Shown here: one piece after another, positions 13,981 to 26,429 of the stretch
How the letters are laid out: each line of letters starts with the position of its first letter
Numbering within the stretch: position 1 is the stretch's first letter
From: Centropus unirufus
Taxonomy: Eukaryota > Chordata > Aves > Cuculiformes > Centropidae
Assembly: GCA_013397695.1 (NCBI GenBank)
Contig: VYZI01000068.1
Location: forward strand, 3,082,719-3,146,718
Length of the DNA stretch: 64,000 nt
Direction: 5' to 3'
Position numbers and translations under genes: made by a program
Notes under the pieces: generated by a model
Databases searched by the model: none
Seen by the model: only the letters and a program-made list of their open reading frames with translations
Told to the model about the DNA's origin: nothing

Positions 13981-14077
13981 CTTTGCGGAGTCAGAAACGT
14001 TGTCCCAGTATGGAGATGGAAAATCCACCTGTCCCATCAAAATCTGATCAAAAAGCACTTCTTGGTCATCTCCACTT
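13981..14077 (-). CDS. DCLK1: DCLK1 exon: kinase C lobe, insert and helix G
   Basis: A 97-nt exon: the last base of Gly plus 32 codons, starting [19 protein letters not shown] and ending [10 protein letters not shown]. It covers the substrate-side C lobe. SGDDQEV after FPPFRG is diagnostic of DCLK1; the DCLK2 counterpart, as I recall it, reads SENNLQE. The acceptor is tttactttacag and the donor caaag/gtgggt. The reading frame is intact and phase 0 at its 3' end. Confidence 0.97.
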
Positions 14078-14706
14078 CTGTAAAGTAAAAACCAAAGAAA
14101 AACAACAACAAAACCAACATAGAAATTATTTCCAAAATAATTGAAATTGCTTTTAACTGGCAATCCCATGGTATGTTTATGGAGGGTATTGGTTCCTTCC
14201 AAGCACACAATCTTGTGTGCGAATGGTGAGATTAAAAAAGCAATTGCAGCTGCTACACTCTTTCCGAGGTAACCTGTTCGTCCTTAAGATTGTCAACAAC
14301 TTTGTAATTGCTTTGAGGAGGAGAAAAGACCTAATGTGTCCTTATTAAGTGGCTTACATTTTAATTACCTTTTACCAAGCACAAATACGTTGTATTTGGT
14401 CCGTGAAAGAAGACGCTTATTTCACTGTGTATTTTAAACGTCAGGCAAAGGCACACAGAACCCATGATGGAGGCTCTTGTTTTGTAATACAATGAAGTTT
14501 AAACTAAAATAAACTAACATGAGACAGAGATTTTACAGTGAAATCACAGACACTTATGAGGTTTGCTTAAATTACTATGCAGAGCATGGGAAAAAACAAA
14601 CCCATGAGCACAGAATATTTTTCCATTGGGAAGCCCTGTTCTTAATGTAAAAGCAGCACAGGGACCAATTCACAGAATAAGGATGGTTGAATAGGTCAGT
14701 CCATAC
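14078..14706 (-). other. DCLK1 intron, 629 bp
   Basis: A short intron between two C-lobe exons with a T-rich tract before the acceptor. No other feature is seen. Confidence 0.85.
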
Positions 14707-14784
14707 CCACGGAATGGAGGAAAACCACAGAGCAGGATGTAAGTAATCACACCCGCTGCCCAGATGTCCACCTTCAAGCCATAT
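14707..14784 (-). CDS. DCLK1: DCLK1 exon: kinase helix F region
   Basis: A 78-nt exon: one base completing Gly, 25 codons (YGLKVDIWAAGVITYILLCG, then FPPFR) and GG of the next Gly. VDIWAAGVITYILLCG is subdomain IX (helix F); its Asp is the conserved DxW aspartate that stabilises the catalytic loop. The acceptor is cacttctag and the donor gtgg/gtatgg. The last Gly codon is finished by the first base of the exon at 13981-14077. Confidence 0.97.
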
Positions 14785-15470
14785 CTAGAAGTGTGAGAGA
14801 CATGGTTAGAGACATCTGACTATTATGAACTACAGTGCAAGAACAGAGGAAACATTTTCAGAATTATTAATAATGTCTCTTATATACTCGTCTGAACTTT
14901 ATGTCCTACCTGCCTATCCTAATTCTGCTTTCTAATTTTTTTTTTTTTAAATTTACATATTAAAACCACATCAGATCAGAACAGATGAGGGCACAGAAGC
15001 TGTGCTGCGTTCTGGAGTTAGACAGGGACACCTACCACCATGAAGCCTGCAAAGGTGACACAGGCTGCTCAAGCCAGCAAGCATTTAGTCTGTGGAACAA
15101 ATCAGAAGAGGGCAGTGCATGATATAAAAGAAGTGAATGGTAGTTAGCAGTCTCTGGGGACAGCTTAAGAATTAGCTTGAAGAAATGCAAATGGCTAGTA
15201 GGTACCTCAGTGTTAAGCTGAGAAATTTGAAGCCAACAACTGGCAGAGGAACCTGATGCAACTCCAAAGCTGGCACTGCTCTGAGCTGGTTTCGGTAAGA
15301 TAGCCTCCAGATCCCTCTTCCAACTAAGGTATTCTATGATCCATGATTCTGCATCACACTCAAGCAAAGTTAGCATAAGAATCTTAATTGCAGTGATTCC
15401 CGTCTGGCACGCTGGCAAGTACATGCTCCGCTGTGTACACATCAATGAATCATCACTAGAAGTGATTTAC
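14785..15470 (-). other. DCLK1 intron, 686 bp, with CR1 relic
   Basis: Apart from the CR1-like tail, there is a homopolymer T run near 14938-14948 (plus strand). A 137-codon minus-strand open frame here overlaps the repeat and is not a gene. Confidence 0.8.
15275..15352 (+). mobile_element. CR1-like LINE 3' tail (degenerate)
   Basis: The plus strand reads a diverged match to the 3' end of CR1 LINEs: gcctccagatccctcttcca, followed by actaaggtattctatgatcc and atgattctg. The CTTCCAAC core followed by two ATTCTATG-like octamers is the CR1 terminal signature known from birds and other reptiles. The element body upstream is not clearly recognisable, so this is probably a 5'-truncated old copy. It sits antisense to DCLK1 in the 686-bp intron between the APE exon and the helix F exon, about 120 bp below the former. 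Confidence 0.7.
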
Positions 15471-15604
15471 CCAGTTTCAGCAATGATTTCTGGAGCTACA
15501 TATGTTGGGGTCCCACAAACAGTATACAGAGGTCCATCCACAATTGTTGCTAGGCCAAAGTCTCCTAGCTTCAGGGATTTGCTTCCATCTTGGTGTTCAT
15601 AAAC
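15471..15604 (-). CDS. DCLK1: DCLK1 exon: kinase activation segment (DFG to APE)
   Basis: A 134-nt exon of 44 codons plus GG of a Gly codon. It begins [20 protein letters not shown] and ends [16 protein letters not shown] carries the Mg-coordinating Asp, and [18 protein letters not shown] is the activation loop through the APE motif. The loop keeps the [10 protein letters not shown] pattern of CaMK-family kinases. The acceptor is ccggatttag and the donor ctgg/gtaaat. A CR1-like repeat tail ends about 120 bp from the donor inside the following intron. Confidence 0.98.
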
Positions 15605-18600
15605 CTAAATCCGGAGGACAATTCAAAGGTTTAACACAATACCATCATGACAACTACTATATCATTTACGAACTGCCTGAAATGTTTATTCTAATTTACA
15701 GTTTTTTTCTCCTCTTTACCTCAAACATACTTCTCTGCATGCTTTGAAAAATCACAAACAATTTGGACAACTTCCCTTGAATCCACTCAAGATGTTTGGG
15801 AAAGACACCCTGGCCAACAAAGGACATGCTACTTGCTAGAAGCTAAAGCTCAGAAGAGAAGGTCTGACCCTCCACCAGTAATTTTTCTAGGTTAATTCCC
15901 CACTGACAACCCATCACAGTCAACAATTTTTTGAGTTTATCCGTTTTACTAGCACAGAGCTTAAAGGCTTGAACAGAAATTTGAACAACTTAGATAATAC
16001 AATGGCAACTGTACTGATAGCAGCAATAGATTCTTCTCTATGTATTTCAGCCACAATACACGAACCTGGCCAGACTATTTCACCTAGAAACCCTGTTCTC
16101 TCCTTGGATGATTGCTGAACACCAACGAGTTGTATGTTACCATCATCATCAATGGACACAAGGCTGCTGTTAATGAGTATACATGAAAATTCTGTCTTAA
16201 GACATGGTTTTCACAGCAGCAACGTGATCTTCCATGGTTGTTTAGTGTTTGCAAAGGGAGATTAAGATACAGTTACATTAAAAAAATAGATTTATCAGTA
16301 ATAAATATACAAGTTTAAAAGGCATCCTAATGCAAAGAACAGCCCCAAACTTGCTAACACTGAAAACTAAAGATGTTTAAGATAAAGAAGACTAAAATAT
16401 ATCTTAATTAAGCACTAGACTGTGAGTCTTTCTTTAGTTCAGTTGCTGGTTTCTGGTTCTTTCTTTCCCTTTTGAAATTGTTTATGATGCAATTTAAAAC
16501 TGTTTGCCACAATAGCACCTTAAAAAGTGGAAACAGTCTACTGGAGGGCTTCATAAAATACGTATACATCACTTTATTATTTGCCATCCAAATCAATGCT
16601 CTATGCAGTCTGTTTCACCAATAGTGATATCCTGACAGTAATGCTGCGCAAAAATAGATGTCATACTTCAGAATCAAAACCATAATCATCCTTAATGCCC
16701 ATCTTGACCAGCTTCTTCTACATCAGAAATCACATTTATCTACAATTGGTTGCAGAGGAAAATCCTAGATTTTTTCTTACAAAAATATAATAAATTCTGC
16801 AATGGACCTTTGAATCATTCTTGAAGTCTCTCACCACTGTTTGCCACAGATCTGCTATATAGCTCATCATACTTGGTTATATGATACTCAGAGTTGACTT
16901 CTCCCTCAACCCCCAAATTTCTCCTTTGTTAATATTAATCACATCTAGAAAGAATACCCCTCTTTGTCTTGAATCTCTGCTACCAGGCGATATAGCCAGA
17001 GACAGACAGTCAGAACACACAAAATTATTTCCTTTTGTTATATTACATTCAGTAGTAAAACTGGAGCTTTAAGAGGACCAGCAACTTGGTATGGATTCAT
17101 ATTTTTCTGTTACTAAGCCAGAAAAAAAGATAGGCTTATAGAAAAGAACTGGGAAAAAAAAGCAATTATGGTTTTATTAAAAACACAGATTGTTAAATAC
17201 ATCTGGTTCCTGAAGCTAAAGGAAGTGCTCTCTGAAATGGCAGTAATAAATCTAATTTCAACAACAGTTTTAATTAAAGGCTAGACACTAGAGCTTTAAA
17301 TATACACTTGCTGAAAAATGTAAAGTGTGCACTTACACATCAACAGCTGAATCCAGTCTAATTAGCATCTCATACTTTATTTCATGTGCTTATCATTAAG
17401 AAAGATCTCTCTGAGTTGTGTTAACCTACTGAATGTTCCTAAGTTCCCTCCTTCAACAGAACACACCTTGTACAACTCACATATATACTAGAAATTAATT
17501 ATGGAAAAGGTCCGTTGGGCAATATTTACCAATACAGAAGGTTTGGTGCTGTGCATTTTCTAGTATTTTGCCCCATCTGGTTCCAGGAATTACTTTCCTT
17601 GAAAAACTACTTTAGTTGACTTGTAAAACCGAGGAAAGTAACTTTTCCTCACCCTGTTATAACTCTATATAAAAGGACCCCAATGTGAAATTGTGGTATG
17701 TTACTTGCCAGTCAAAGAATGTCAAAGATAATTTAATGTTCATGTTATTCAGAACAAACTCCATCTATGTTCTACTGCATTTAAATACTGAAGAGCAATT
17801 AAAGAAATGAGGATTAGTGCAAATTACCCACTATGTGGTGCTTTCACTGTTTTAACTAAGCAATAAAAATGTGTAATTGTACAACACTAATTGAATGCAG
17901 CCACACATAATTGTGTGCTACCATATGTATCCTATTACTATAAAGACTGTCAGTATTTTCTAAGCTGCTCTTGTGATCAGTGCAGATGGCAACAGTCAGA
18001 GAAGTTGTTCTCTAGGGTTTATTATAAGGCTATAAAGACATCCCCTGACTTGACAAAATAAACGTGCTAAATAGCAGCAATTATGAAAAATGTTCCAATT
18101 AAAACCTTGAAGACACTCTCTAGAGAACAGCAACAAAAAATGCTGAAAAATCAGTTATTCAGTGCACCCCAAACTCTTGGAGAGTGGATATTTTCATGTT
18201 AGGTGGGCTTTGCATACCTTGAGGAGAGTAAGGAATATTTAAGCACTTACAGAAATAACTGGTGTTGTACATAAGACACTGACAAGTTCACACACAAAAG
18301 TTTTATCAACAGGGTCTATAGCTGATGGCACACATCAGCTCTAAAGGTGAAAGTTACTTTTGGAGAAAAGGGAAAACCAAAGGAGTGAAAGAAGGCATGG
18401 AAACAGCCAGGTAAGAAGGGATGCAAAGACGAGCCTCCAGATGAGCATCCTGGCCTGGGCACACCTTCAAGAACAGCATATTCCCCTTCACTCCCCATAT
18501 TTTCCTGGAGTAACTTTATAGTTATATATAGTTATATCAGGTCCTGTTCATCTTCCTTGCTGGCTTTTTTTCCACTAACGGGGCTGTTAGCTTTGGGGCA

Positions 18601-20351
18601 CTCATTGATCGAGGCAGATGCTGTCCCTTGGTTAGATGCTCTGCTTTGGTAAAAGTTCCCCGAAATTTAAAGCTACAACTACCACAGGTAGGAAAAGGGA
18701 GGGGAAAGGGCTGATTCTCACACGGGTGGCCAGGAGTACCTGCTGTAACAACACTATTGGGGGTTGCAGGTTCAAGACCCTGACAGTAATGGCATGGAAG
18801 CGACAGCACAAGAACAAGGAAAAAATACTGCCATGACCACTTAGGTGAAGGTTTACAGGTTTGCAAGCAAAAGGCAGGCTACAGAAGGCAAGCAGAAGGT
18901 CTTTAGTAACAAAAAGGTGAAGCCCCATATGGCATTTTGCAAGTGTTTTATACATGCCATGAAAATAACTAACTTCAATCTCGTAATACAAGGAAAAACC
19001 CAGCCCATTTGACAGATAAAAAGATAAAAGTAGAAAGGCCAAGAGACACTCAGGCCACAGACAGTCAATGTCAGACAGGGTCAGAACTCAGGTAAGGCTG
19101 ATTCCAAAACAGCTTTCTAAAAGAGCGTTTGTTTCTTTTAAGAACCTCATGGACCTTAGAGAATTAATTCACTTTCTGAATCAATGCTGGCTTTTGAGAT
19201 GGAGGATGCTGCAAGAGTTTAAGTGCTGCATCCTCACTGTTCAGTATTCATAATAGCACAGGACCTTTACATACACACAACAGGGAAAAATCACCCAGGA
19301 ACAATTCAGCAACAATGTAAACAATGTGGTCATTTCCGGTTGTAGGTAATTACCAGAGGCAGCTGGGCAGAAAAATCTAATCCTCTCCCTGTTGCCCTCA
19401 CCTCCTTTTCTTTCTCTTTTCTTTTTTCTTTCTCTTTCCCCCCAGAAGTTTCACTCTACTGTTGGCAGCCTTCAGGCATTTTATGACGTGCCAGAAGGAC
19501 AGCAAGACAAGCCTTGCCCCAGACCAAGACCACCCTGCACACTCCGTGGCACAGCAATAATGAATCCTGGCATGTGATTGCTGTAAGTTCTGCATGCAGC
19601 TACCTATAAACGTCAAAATAAGGTCTGCTAAAGGACTATCAGTTGCTACTGTCCAGTGAAACTTCTAACCAACTTGGTTTTAGTAGTGCTTGGAAAACAA
19701 GGCAAGGCTCCTTCCTCACCCGGAAGTATAAAGGCACCTGCCACTGGAGAAACCTCAACTGCAAAAATCCCACTCCCTAGAAATTTAGCAAGACCTACTT
19801 GGGACAACTGTTCAATAAAATTTCTTCAGTGTCAAGCAGGGCTAAATGCACTAAGTCATCAAAGATAACACAGCTTAGAGAACTGATGTTCTATGGCCCT
19901 TAAATGTTTTTTTTTTATGGCTGCAGAATACATAGAGAATTGGGACATCTTTGTACTGAAAAATTTACACCCACCATGTTTGAAAAACTAAACTGCTACT
20001 GGTTACTGAGGCATCTGCAGAAGTACAGAGTGATCTATTGAGAACGGAACGGCCTTGTATTTATGAGAAGCTTGAAATTATACTGCAGCTCACTGAAAGG
20101 AAAATTCTAGCAATTGCTGGAACAATTCTGTTGCTGTGTCCCAGGGAACAGTCTAGACATACCAGCTGATGTTACTGTACTTTTTTTTTGTGTTATCTGT
20201 TATCTTTGGAGAGCTTTAGGTTGCTAGAATTAAAATACCAATGACTTAAATGACTGGAATAAACTCAAAGGGTGTATGGAAAGAGGAAGGAGCACAGACC
20301 TTCTCTCACTCACAAATTATCAACAATGCCAAAAATTGAATTTTCACTTAC
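15605..20351 (-). other. DCLK1 intron, 4.7 kb
   Basis: Mostly featureless AT-rich sequence. It contains a strong pyrimidine tract at 19400-19445 on the plus strand with splice-like signals after it, treated as a possible antisense exon. A tRNA B-box-like string near 18769 was rejected. Confidence 0.75.
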
Positions 20352-20498
20352 CAATAGATTCTCTGGCTTGATATCCCTGTGGACAATGTTCAGGCTGTGA
20401 AGATATTTGATGGCACTCGCCAGATTGTAAAGCATTCCACTGGCATCTCGCTCTGTATATTTGTTGGTGGAAGTAATGGCATCAAAAAGGTCTCCTCC
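20352..20498 (-). CDS. DCLK1: DCLK1 exon: kinase catalytic loop (HRDIKPENLL)
   Basis: A 147-nt exon of 49 codons, phase 0 at both ends. It starts GGDLFDAITSTNKYTERD and ends NIVHRDIKPENLL. HRDIKPEN is the catalytic loop: Asp is the catalytic base and Asn a Mg-binding residue, and the Lys after the Asp marks a Ser/Thr kinase. ASGMLYNLASAIKYLHSL is helix E. The acceptor is ttttgctccag and the donor attg/gtaagtg. DCLK2, as I recall, has different residues here (for example STKYTERDGSAM), so this exon is one of the clearest assignments to DCLK1. Confidence 0.98.
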
Positions 20499-21274
20499 CT
20501 GGAGCAAAATTACCATGGCATATGAGCAACACTGGTTGTGAAATGACTGAAAAATTTAGGGAAGGTCACGGAGCTTAATTTGTGAAGGAGATGAAGGAGG
20601 AATGAGCAGCACAGTTTACTTGCAGCTATAAACTTTGGGCACTTTGATGACATTACAACAACTGAATGTATCAGTAATTAAGAACCATTTGTAATGGCTT
20701 AGTTGGTCAGCCAAGAGGCCAGAATCTTTGCTGTAAACCATTCCACCTGCTATTGCTTTTGTAACAAGTCCAACACTAGACAACCTGCGTGTTGAGAGCC
20801 TCCATTACAAATTCCTGGCATGCCTACATACATGGTACACCTGCCATGATGCTTTGTACCAACCTTCACCAGTATTTATTATGATCGCAAACAGGCTGAC
20901 GTCTAATTGTTTGCCCAAGGTTGGACTCAACTAGAGAAAATTAAAAATATTCTAAGTAGAGCTCAAACCAGCTACCTGCCATCACTGTTAGCACGTTTTT
21001 AAAGTCTGGTTCTCTCTCATAAAAGATTGAAAATGTGGATTTAAGAAACTGCATTCTCTAAACAAAACATGAGGGTTTTGGTAGTGTGATGATCTTCTTG
21101 CAGCTAATACCAAAGAACTTCCCAACATGAACGTCATACAATCATACTGGAAGAGACTTAAAAAATGACATTAGTATTTCACCACAGCTACAAACATGGA
21201 TGGCAGCTTCTTTCTTTTACAGCTCATTGCACTAATTCAGCTAAAAGCTACTGCCAGTGAAAGGAAAACACAAG

Positions 21275-21388
21275 AGAGAAAGAAGGAAAGAAGGAAAGAA
21301 GGAAAGAAGGAAAGAANNNNNNNNNNNNNNNNNNNNNNNNNNNNNNNNNNNNNNNNNNNNNNNNNNNNNNNNNNNNNNNNNNNNNNGA

Positions 21389-21476
<88 letters not shown>

Positions 21477-21540
21477 GAGGAAAGAAAGAAAGAAAGAGAG
21501 GAAAGAAAGAAAGAAAGAGAGGAAAGAAAGAAAGAAAAAG
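21275..21540 (+). repeat. (GAAA)n / (GGAA)-rich purine microsatellite with gap
   Basis: The left flank is GAAGGAAA-type repeats, the right flank nearly pure GAAA for about 90 bp, then GAAAGAGAGG variants. Seventy N (21317-21386) interrupt it. All purines lie on the plus strand, so the DCLK1 pre-mRNA carries a CUUU-rich polypyrimidine tract here, about 0.8 kb upstream of the catalytic-loop exon. Open reading frames of 120-185 codons across it are repeat artefacts. Confidence 0.95.
21317..21386. other. Assembly gap (70 N)
   Basis: Undetermined bases inside the GAAA microsatellite. The true length is unknown, and the repeat unit pattern differs on the two sides. Confidence 0.98.
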
Positions 21541-24500
21541 AAGGAAAAAACAGTGGAAGTCTTCGAAGCTGAAAAGATCTTCACCAGGGTCTGTAGCAGC
21601 CATGACATTTGGACTTCATTTCCACAGCTGAGCTGGGAAGTGAGAGGAAGAACATGTAAGATCTTGGAGAAAGACCAAAAAATAAGTTTAAAGAAGAGAT
21701 TAAGGAGGAAGCTTGACAGAGTGGAGGAAAACACAAACATCTTTTGAGAGATACTACTTTGAGGTATTGGGCCTTTGGCTACAAAAGGAACCAAAGATAA
21801 ACAGGAAAATAAAAAGAAAAGGGAAATGACAACTCTGGAAAAACAATGTGGAAAATCCCTGTTGCAGTCAAAACATCATAAAAAAATGCATTATAGGAGG
21901 TTTCTGAAAGAAAATGTAGGGTTTTTTTGAAAGTAACAGAGGTATCCCAGCTTTGCCAACTCTGATGATTTTATCAATAGCCTCAAGCTATTTGAAGGGG
22001 AGAAGGGTTAAGGCTCAGCTCCAGAATAAACACTGTTTTCACTAAGAGACAGGAGAAGGGGGAAGAAACTAAAAAATAATTTTGGCAGGAATCATGGCTA
22101 CAGAGAAAAAGGTAGGAAAAGACAACTGCCAAAGGGTCAGACCAGAGAAAACAGAGATTACTTCTTTAAAAACCTCATACAAACTGTTAGAAATTTTGCA
22201 TTGTTGAGATGCAGCTGAAGTCTGTCAGGCAAGGTTTATTCCCACTGTAGATGCAAACCCCCAGCTCTGGAAACTGTTCATGGCCAACCACTGTCAAATC
22301 TGGACCACATCAAAACTTCGTGCACTGGCTGGTGACCAGTTAAGACATATCAAGATGCATAGTGTCAAGGAAAAGGATGAAGAAAAGGCCGAGCTAAACC
22401 AGATAGAGGATTAGAGAAAAAGGCCAAATATTTGGCAAAAGTACAATACCATGTACTTCATGGCATTAACTGATCCCTAAGTATTAGGTATCAGCATGTG
22501 GCAAAATATGTGGGATAAATGATCTATCTTCCTTAAGCTCCTTCCTGTGAAGCCCCTGTACCAGCTGCTTTTTAACATGAGGTAGTGGATTATACAGATC
22601 TTTGGTCTTATCTAATATGTTCCAGATGCTCAGAAGAAGTGTCAATAACGTCAGCAAAGGTTCTGCCTCCAAACAAAGAAATCAGCCCAAGCTGACATGG
22701 GAGAGATGAGGAGGAAAGAAACCGAACCTTAAAAAGAGAAAGGAAAATTTCTGCCAAAAGTCAGAAGAAAAAGAACAAATGTTCACCTAAACTTAGAAAA
22801 AAAGACAGAGGCTGCCGAGCACATTAATAGACAGTCAAGCCAGTCTGAAACAGAATAGTTTTCTCCAGTAAAGCAGCTTACTTTACTCACTAAAGTTTCT
22901 TACCAGGTAGTAGAAAAAAGGGCATACATTTAGTCTGGAATTCTCTACAGCTAATAGAGGCACTGTCCTGGAAAGAGTTAACAGAGCTGACAGCTCCATC
23001 AGGCAGAATTGTTTTCAGACTTCCCTTTCCCCAAAGAGCACTTTAACCTGCAAAGTTCTGCTTAGCCGATTCACGCAGCAGGTCACTATCATTTATTCAG
23101 GCACAAGGGGTGAGTTCAGGCTGACATTTCAGTCTTAAATCCCCTGTTCTGCAGTGAAATGGGGCCAGCAACATCTGAATACAGTTTTTATCATCTGTGC
23201 ACATGAGGAAGTATACTTGGAAGTATAGTAACCAATTATTTATTTATTACCTTGTTATGTAAATGATATAATTTCTCTTTTCTTCTACAAAAGTGAAATC
23301 ATATCCTGGAGCAGCAAAGGAAACTCTGCAATAAATCTTGCTTGTTAAATTGGCCAAACCCCTGTTCGGTCTGAATAACAATTTTGTTTCGCTGTGTAAA
23401 AAGGCAACGTGCCAGAAAGCAGGTCCTTGCTTCCTTTTACAAGCACCACTTGCAATGTGTTTATATTTGTATTTATGAAGTGCTTTTTCTTACACTTTGC
23501 AAACCAATGAATGGCCTATCTGCCATGTGGTGAGGGTAATATTTGCAGCAGCCACTTATGTCAAACATGTTACTGCGAATTAATGCATGGTGGTATTAAC
23601 CGAAACCGTGTTCTTCAGCATCAAGCCTTTTCTCCTTGAATTTCTTTCCTGTCTGTGAGTTTGATTTAAAGTCAGGCCTTCAGAAGGCAGTCAATAACAG
23701 ATGGTTAATCAATTTGAACAGTGCTTGCTATGAAATGGTAACAGTCAGCAATTGGTGTCTTAACAATTAATGTCTCTTCAGAAATACCAGGGACCACAGA
23801 GCATAACGAGGTTCTTTTTTTCCCTATTAAATACTAAGGAATAGATGTTTGCCTCAAAGAAATATAGTTAACTTCCCAGGACTAGAATGTTTCTTCTAAA
23901 TTCCTTCTATGATTCCACATAAAAGCAAGGAATATTGAAACGATGCTCTCTAAGCTATCTGAACTCAGAAATGTCTATAAAGCCTTTGTATAGCATAACT
24001 AAAAGCACCTTGTATGTGCAGCAATCCTAAGGAGTACAGAAGAGATAATGTAAACCCCCAGATTTTTTTCAGATACTGAATATAATGGGTGGTTTTCTTT
24101 ATATATATCTTTTAGGTTAATCATTTTGCAAGAATTTTTGATCTCCTTCTCTATTCATTAGATGAGTAGGACTTCAGTAAAAAAATCCACCAAAGACTAC
24201 ATTTTTCAAGCATGAATAACACTGCAGGTTATACCCAGAAACCTGGTTCCATGGTTACATCTTGGCATGTTAGACAAGGCACAGCTTTTATTTCTTAGCA
24301 CACCTCATGGGGCCAGGAGGAAGGATTTGTCAATGCAGGGTGAAGCCGTGGCTACATTAGATTACAAAACTGTCCAAGCTTTCACAGATACTGGGAAAAA
24401 CCTACAGTAGCATGGATCTCATAGTGATCTCACTTATCATAGAAAAGACCAGTAATTATGATTAAAATAGTGTCCCATGGCTAAGGGCATCTGGTCTGAA

Positions 24501-25978
24501 GCTGTGCTATTTCACATTGTGCTCCTGAGTGAGAGAGAGGGCTGTGATCACAAAGAAGATGGGGAAATTCTTCTGGGACAGGCCACACAGAGGGATTCAT
24601 GGCATGGAAGAGTTATTTTTCCTTTTTTCTAGGATTTAACCACTCTATCAGAGACTAACTGAGGATGCTGGCTACCCTGTCAGGTCCTTGCCACCAGCAT
24701 GTCCCAGTGTGCTCCCTGAGTTTAAAGGTGGTGGACAGCAGCATCGGCTGGACCATAGAATCCAATGGCACCACTCGAGTCAAGTTGGGCATTAGGAAGG
24801 CTCAGACCTGAGAGGACAGTGTTGCTGACTCCCCAGCTGTGGGGCAGGGCCACAGCTTCCCATGGATAATGGAGTAGTCCCAGTCTGCCTCAGAAACAGG
24901 GAAAATCTGTGGCCATGCTTGACAGCTTTCCTGCTCTGCCCTGGAAGCATGGCTTGTGCCACTGATGCTGCCAGGGAGCATGGGGAAAAATGGATCATAA
25001 GAAACACTTAAATTTCCTTTTTCTTCTACTCTGTTTCTTGAGCTTGAAAAGTTCTTTAGGAAACACTTGGATGTGCGATTATTCTAACATCTCAATGAGG
25101 TGCCAACATTGAATGCATTCCCTAATCACCTACAACCAGTGCAAAGCAGATAACAAACCTGCTTGCCAAAATTCTTTTCTCTCACAACTGCTGGTGGGGC
25201 CTATTTCCAACCATGGATACAGGGGATGCCTGCCAAAGGTGGCCACACTCTTAATTTAACTGAAGGAAGAGATCTAGGTGCCATAATTCAGAGTGCCCGA
25301 TTTGGGCAAAAGTGTTGAACATGCACATGCAACAGGCTTGCCCACAAATGGTGCTGCTGCACAGTTTTACTGTAATCTTCACCCTTAAACACTCAAAAGC
25401 GTGGCTTTCCCAGGTGTAGGCATAATAGGCTGGCCCAGGAGAACATGCTGATCAAGGTACAGAAATGGAGGTGGCTGCTGGAAAGATCTACTTCTCAAAG
25501 AACATCAGAGGAAGGAAGGAGAATTGCTAACGCCATTAGTGAATGTGAAAACCAGGTGTGTTCTGTTAAAATAGGTATGGAGTACAAAATGTCCTCAGTG
25601 GTTTTCTGTCCTAATTTCGACAATTTACTCAAATGCGGTTTTGCCACCTTTTATGAATGGTGACATTCTTGTGTACTAGTATCGTAACCGAGAGCTAAAT
25701 TCATACATCTGCACTATTGACAGTATGGGGGCAAGACATGACCTGGTCTGAGTTTCATAATTCAGTTTGAATATGAAATTCCATCATAGCTACTATGAAT
25801 TAATAAATAGAGTCCCAAATATAAAATATTGCTTTAGCCAACTTACTTTTCAGAACAAAAACCTGCTTTAAATAGTACGTTTTTCTTTTTCACTTTACCA
25901 CTTCTCCAGCTGAAATTTAGACTATTATCAAGCATGTAGGTCTGAGTATGTTAATATAAATCCCTAGAAAAGGAAGAC

Positions 25979-25998
25979 TATATATATATATATATATA
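25979..25998. repeat. (TA)10 dinucleotide repeat
   Basis: Uninterrupted TA run of 20 bp in the 5.8-kb intron, 312 bp below the exon at 26310. Confidence 0.9.
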
Positions 25999-26309
25999 AA
26001 ATGTAACATGAATAAATAAAATGTCATTAAACTGTTTTATCAAAGAATATTAAGTTTTGAAGGGTTGTATTTACAGCTATTTGGGCTGAGTGTGTTTTCA
26101 TCTGGTGAATTTTCGAACTGGTGGTCCCCAAAGTACTATCCATTGAGCACTTCGGAGTATCGATTACAGAAAGCTGGATGAGTCTGCTTTCAGAGTTAAG
26201 TTTTCAATTATCCTATGATTTTATGATTTTTAGTAAGCTAGTACAAATGAAATGGCTGAATATGGTTGAAACAATTCTTAGTAAGCAGCTTATCTCCAAA
26301 CACACTCAC

Positions 26310-26429
26310 CTTTACAAGTTCCATGACAAGGTACAATTCAGTTGGCATGTCCATCTCCTCAATCAGAAGAACAATATTGGGATGCTTGACTCGTCTTAAA
26401 ATAGACACCTCATTCTGGATCATGTGTTC
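26310..26429 (-). CDS. DCLK1: DCLK1 exon: kinase alpha-C helix to hinge
   Basis: A 120-nt exon of exactly 40 codons, phase 0 at both ends. It begins EHMIQNEVSILRRVKHPN and ends ELYLVMELVK. The Glu in QNEVSIL is the alpha-C glutamate that salt-bridges the ATP-binding lysine. HPNIVLLIEE forms beta-4/5, and YLVMELV runs through the gatekeeper Met to the hinge. The acceptor is gtgtggcag and the donor aag/gtgagt. The sequence EEMDMPTEL carries Met where mammals, from memory, have Val. Skipping this exon would keep frame but destroy the N lobe. Confidence 0.98.

Larger units (their letters stand above)
20499..26309 (-). other. DCLK1 intron, 5.8 kb
   Basis: Contains the large GAAA microsatellite with an assembly gap and a TA dinucleotide run at 25979-25998. 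The rest shows no exon or recognisable transposon; a possible 38-bp CR1-like scrap at 21131-21168 is too short to call. Confidence 0.75.

Noticed and set aside
15032..15445. 137-codon minus-strand open frame
   Set aside because: It overlaps the CR1-like tail, runs through an intron of DCLK1 and shows no family resemblance; the real exon begins at 15471.
18719..18785. tRNA-like or SINE-like string with a B-box (ggttcaagacc)
   Set aside because: The T-arm stem does not pair beyond two base pairs and there is no convincing A box or acceptor stem.
21131..21168. Possible minus-strand CR1 3' end (tcttccagtatgattgtatg on the minus strand)
   Set aside because: Under 40 bp and without a second octamer or body; too weak to call.
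21196..21794. Open frames of 120-185 codons on both strands
   Set aside because: They are translations of the GAAA/TTTC microsatellite and its N gap (Lys-Glu-Arg or Phe-Leu-Ser runs).
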